DNA from: Anaeromyces robustus
Lineage: Eukaryota > Neocallimastigomycota > Neocallimastigomycetes > Neocallimastigales > Neocallimastigaceae
Assembly (NCBI GenBank): GCA_002104895.1
Contig: MCFG01000296.1
Span: 1-42,500 of the forward strand
Reading direction: 5' to 3'
Length of the DNA stretch: 42,500 bases
The notes under the pieces were generated by a model. It was not told the DNA's origin and ran no database searches. It saw nothing but the letters and a program-made list of their open reading frames with translations. Of the stretch, positions 39,333-42,500 are shown one piece after another. Position 1 is the stretch's first letter, and each line of letters begins with the position of its first letter. Made by a program: the position numbers and the translations under genes.

Positions 39333-39402
39333 ATATAAACCTAGAAGAGCAACTGGACTGCAAGTCAATAATAGGTAGTTGGTTCGAGTCTTAAATGACC
39401 CT
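39333..39402 (+). pseudogene. Degenerate tRNA-like sequence (possibly tRNA-Cys GCA)
   Basis: The 3' two-thirds looks tRNA-like: AGAGC as a D-stem 3' strand, ACTGGACTGCAAGTCAA as an anticodon arm with GCA in the loop, and GGTTCGAGTC as a B box. The acceptor, the 5' D stem and the T stem do not pair well. It is most likely a decayed tRNA or a tRNA-derived insertion. Confidence 0.4.
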
Positions 39403-39975
39403 TCTTTTGTATATATTTTAAATTCTTTTTTTAACATAAAATAATAATTAAGAATGAAAATGAAATGAAGAAAAAAACATGTCAATAAAATGAAATTAGA
39501 AAAAAAAAACAATGACATTTAAATTGAATTGACAATTTTTCTAATTAATATAATTTTTTTTAAAAAAAAAAAAAAAAACTTTGATTTTACTGCCTAAAAA
39601 AATTATTAATTAATAAAAATTTTCAATTTTTAAAATTGATATAAATGGTACACATAAAAATTAAATAAATAAATTGTTTTTTTAAAGTAAAATTATTTAT
39701 ATAAATGGTACACATAAAAAAAAACTTTTTTTTTTTTTTTCATATAGAAAATATTCTTTTTAATTTAATAATTGAAACTCGAAAACTAAATTATTTTTGT
39801 TTTTTTTTTTTATTTTATTTTAAATATACATATATATATATACTTTCTCCTCAAATTTTTTATTATATATAACATTATTTAATAAAAATATTTTATTCCA
39901 TAGATAAATATATATTAAATGTTAATTAACTGTAAATAAATAAAAAAAAAAAATACTAATTTTTGAGATTTCAAA

Positions 39976-42500
39976 ATGAATAATATTAATTCAATTATTA
40001 AAATTATTGATGATAAAAACATAAATGAAATTAAAAAATTAAAAATAAAAAATAATTTTAATAATGCAATAGATATCGTTTTGGAAATATATGATAAAGA
40101 TTTACTTACATCAGAAAGATTACAATTTATATTTGAACATTGTGGTAATTACTTAGAAATATCTACAAATTTAATAAAAAGATTATTAAAGGATAATCAT
40201 ACAGTTTTAGTAGATCTTATTTTTAAATATTTTAAATTTTATGACAATGAATGTATTAAAAATTTACTTATTCATTATAAATATAAAATACCTTTATCTA
40301 CTTCAGAATTAAAAAAAATAATTACAAAGGAAGAATTTAAAATTTCAAGAAATGAAAATTATGATTCAGGTTTTTATCGTAATATTGGTAATTTATATTT
40401 AGATATTGCTTGTCAAAACGGAAATAAAAGAATAGTAAAAAATCTAATTAATTTTGGAATAGATATAAATTTGGAAACTTCTGAAGGTGAAACAACATTA
40501 TTTAAGGCATGTCAAAATGGAAATGAAAGTATAGTAAAATATTTAGTTAAACATAATGCAGATATATTTAAAGAAAATTGGGAAGGTGAAACTCCATTTA
40601 TTTATGCTTGTAAAAATGGAAATGAAAATTTAGTAAAATTTTTAATTGAACATGGAGCAATTATAAATAAAGAAAATAACTATGGTGAAACTCCAATAAT
40701 TTATGCTTGTAAAAGTAAAAATGAAAATTTAGTAAATTATTTAATTGAACAAGGAGCGGATATTAATATAGAAAATTCATATAATGAAACATTATTATTT
40801 TATGCATGTGAAAATGGACTAGAAAATATAGTGAAATATTTAATTGAACAAGGAGCTGATGTAAATAAAGAAAATGATGAATTTGAAACACCATTATTTA
40901 TGGCATGTAGAAATGGAAATGTAAATATAGTAAAATATTTAATTGAAAAACATAATGTTATTATCAATAAGGAAAATACAAACAATGAAACTCCATTATT
41001 TATGGCATGTGAAAATGGAAATGAAAATTTAGTAAAATTTTTAATTGAACATGGAGCAATTATAAATAAAGAAAATAGAGATAATAAAACTCCATTATTT
41101 TTGGCTTGTGAAAATGGAAATGAAAATATAGTAAAATATTTAGTTGAACATGGAGCAAATACCAATATAGAGACTCAATTTGATAATGAAACTCCAATAT
41201 TTTATGCGTGTAGACATGGAAATGAAAAAATAACAAAATATTTAATTGAATATGGACTCAATATAAATAAAGAAAATTGGGAAGGTGAAACTCCATTATT
41301 TCATGCTTGTAGAAATGGAAATTTAACCATTGTAAAATATTTAGTTGAAAATGGATTAGATATCAATAAAAGAAATAATTTAAATGAAATACCATTATTT
41401 TATGCTATTGATAATGATCATGAAGCTATCGTAAAATATTTAATTGAACATGGATCAAATATTAATATAAAAAATTTTAGAGGTGAAACACCATTATTTG
41501 TTGCATCTGGAAATGGAAATGAAAATTTAGTAAAATATTTAGTTGAACATGGAGCTACAATTAATGTAGAAAATTTTAGTGGTGAAACCCCATTATTTGT
41601 AGCATGTATAAATGGTTATGAAAATATAATTAAATATTTAATTGAAAATGGAGGAGGAAAAAAAGAAGGAAAAGAAGGAGAAGAAGGAAAAGAAGAAAGA
41701 GAAGGAAAAGAAGGAAGAGAAGGAAGAGAAAGAGAAATAAATATAAATAATAAAACAAAGGAAGGTAAATGTCCATTATTTATATCTTGTAAAAATAAAA
41801 ATGAAAATATTGTTAAATATTTAATAGAACATGGAGCAGATATAAATATTGAAAATAAAAAAGGAGAAACACCCATATTTATGGCTTGTCAATATGGAAA
41901 TGAAAATATTGTAAAATATTTAATTGAAAATGGATTTGATATTGATATAAATAAAGAAAATAAAGAAGGTGAAACTCTTATATTTAAAGCCTGTGAAAGT
42001 GGAAATGAAAATTTAATAAGATATTTAATTAAATTAGGAATGAATATAAATAAAGAAAATAAAAAGGGAGAAACACCATTATTTAATGGATGTAGTCATG
42101 ATAATTTAGATATTATAAAATATTTAATTAATCTTGGACTTGATATAAATAAAGAAAATAATGAAGGTGAAACCCCTATATTTAAAGCATGTAAAAATGG
42201 AAATGAAAATATTGTTAAATATTTAATTAAATCAGGAGTAGATATTAATAAAGAAAATAAAAAAGGTGAAATTCCATTATTTAAAGCTTATGAAAATGGA
42301 AATATAAATATCATAAATTATTTAATTGAACAAGGAGCAAAAAAGGATCAAAAAAGTCATCATAATGAATCATCATTATTTTATGCATGTTGTAGTGATA
42401 ATGCAAAATTAGTAGAAAATTTAATTGAAGAAGGTGAAAATCTTAATATGGAAAATGATCGTCATGAAACTCCATTATTTTATGCATGTCAAAAGGAAAG
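39976..42500 (+). CDS. Long ankyrin-repeat protein, 3' end outside the window
   Basis: An open frame from ATG at 39976 to the window edge without a stop or intron, 841 residues seen. Residues 1-135 are Asn/Ile/Lys-rich and helical-looking, without signal peptide. From about residue 137, at least 20 ankyrin repeats of 33-34 residues follow and the next one is cut by the window end. The typical unit is ETPLFYACENGNENIVKYL, then IEHGADINKEN. Cys replaces the usual Ala-Ala pair after the TPLF block, giving a near-invariant AC motif. The period of about 99 bp and high similarity point to repeated internal duplication. Repeat 13 carries a Gly/Lys/Glu/Arg-only insertion at residues 559-587. The protein is probably a cytosolic protein-binding scaffold. 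No catalytic domain is visible here, though one could lie past the edge. Confidence 0.93.
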   Translation, partial: MNNINSIIKIIDDKNINEIKKLKIKNNFNNAIDIVLEIYDKDLLTSERLQFIFEHCGNYLEISTNLIKRLLKDNHTVLVDLIFKYFKFYDNECIKNLLIHYKYKIPLSTSELKKIITKEEFKISRNENYDSGFYRNIGNLYLDIACQNGNKRIVKNLINFGIDINLETSEGETTLFKACQNGNESIVKYLVKHNADIFKENWEGETPFIYACKNGNENLVKFLIEHGAIINKENNYGETPIIYACKSKNENLVNYLIEQGADINIENSYNETLLFYACENGLENIVKYLIEQGADVNKENDEFETPLFMACRNGNVNIVKYLIEKHNVIINKENTNNETPLFMACENGNENLVKFLIEHGAIINKENRDNKTPLFLACENGNENIVKYLVEHGANTNIETQFDNETPIFYACRHGNEKITKYLIEYGLNINKENWEGETPLFHACRNGNLTIVKYLVENGLDINKRNNLNEIPLFYAIDNDHEAIVKYLIEHGSNINIKNFRGETPLFVASGNGNENLVKYLVEHGATINVENFSGETPLFVACINGYENIIKYLIENGGGKKEGKEGEEGKEEREGKEGREGREREININNKTKEGKCPLFISCKNKNENIVKYLIEHGADINIENKKGETPIFMACQYGNENIVKYLIENGFDIDINKENKEGETLIFKACESGNENLIRYLIKLGMNINKENKKGETPLFNGCSHDNLDIIKYLINLGLDINKENNEGETPIFKACKNGNENIVKYLIKSGVDINKENKKGEIPLFKAYENGNINIINYLIEQGAKKDQKSHHNESSLFYACCSDNAKLVENLIEEGENLNMENDRHETPLFYACQKE
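41650..41737 (+). repeat. 88-nt pure polypurine tract within the ankyrin gene
   Basis: Eighty-eight consecutive purines on the coding strand, built from GGAAAAGAA and GGAAGAGAA-like units. It is read in frame as Gly, Lys, Glu and Arg only, and expands the loop between two ankyrin repeats. Confidence 0.95.

Larger units (their letters stand above)
38157..39975. other. Noncoding region upstream of the ankyrin gene
   Basis: No gene is supported. It holds the class B flank of iMet copy 8, a tandem duplication of about 310 bp (38467-39100), a degenerate tRNA-like sequence near 39333 and a 60-bp-spaced direct repeat of ATAAATGGTACACATAAAAA at about 39641 and 39701. The ankyrin promoter should lie in the last few hundred bases, where poly-A and poly-T runs abound. 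Confidence 0.5.

Noticed and set aside
39297-39518. 73-residue minus-strand frame
   Set aside because: It overlaps the tRNA-like remnant antisense and has no supporting features.
40800-41876. Minus-strand open frames with repeated SIKYFTIFSFPFSHA-like units
   Set aside because: Antisense shadows of the ankyrin repeats; the periodicity comes from the plus-strand gene.

Overview
This window is extremely AT-rich eukaryotic DNA, most likely from an anaerobic gut fungus (Neocallimastigomycota). The reasons are: long (AAT)n, (TTTA)n and homopolymer tracts; short AT-rich GT...AG introns; asparagine-rich proteins; a very long near-identical ankyrin array of the ETPLFYACENGNENIVKYL type; and Cys-rich secreted proteins. 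Dictyostelid-like genomes share some of these traits, so the assignment is an inference.

Layout. Positions 1-2100 hold one intact and two decayed tRNA-Arg(UCU) genes. Positions 2667-9973 (minus) hold a nine-exon gene for a large Asn-rich protein of about 1,622 residues that I do not recognise. Positions 10-23.5 kb are noncoding except for seven more intact tRNA-Arg(UCU) genes and two relics of host protein genes. From 25.6 to 38.2 kb there are eight intact initiator tRNA-Met(CAU) genes, embedded in large inverted and tandem duplications. A two-exon gene for a Cys-rich, signal-peptide-bearing, single-pass membrane protein lies at 33027-34013 (minus). An ankyrin-repeat gene starts at 39976 (plus) and runs off the window end.

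Two families of solo LTR-like elements occur, each as two copies of equal length: 593 bp (21855-22447, 30398-30990) and 521 bp (24672-25192, 31046-31566). Three of the four copies lie upstream of a tRNA gene and the fourth touches an orphan tRNA-Arg upstream flank. Members of a family keep the same orientation toward the tRNA and a similar distance from it (about 65 bp for the first family, about 8-14 bp for the second). This suggests position-specific targeting of Pol III genes, as in Ty1/Ty3 of yeast and DGLT-A of Dictyostelium.

The main theme is a Pol III gene nursery. Two tRNA species, each in eight sequence-conserved copies, sit within diverged, repeatedly duplicated and inverted flanks. 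Pseudo-tRNAs, orphan upstream flanks, fold-backs and LTR scars record the turnover.
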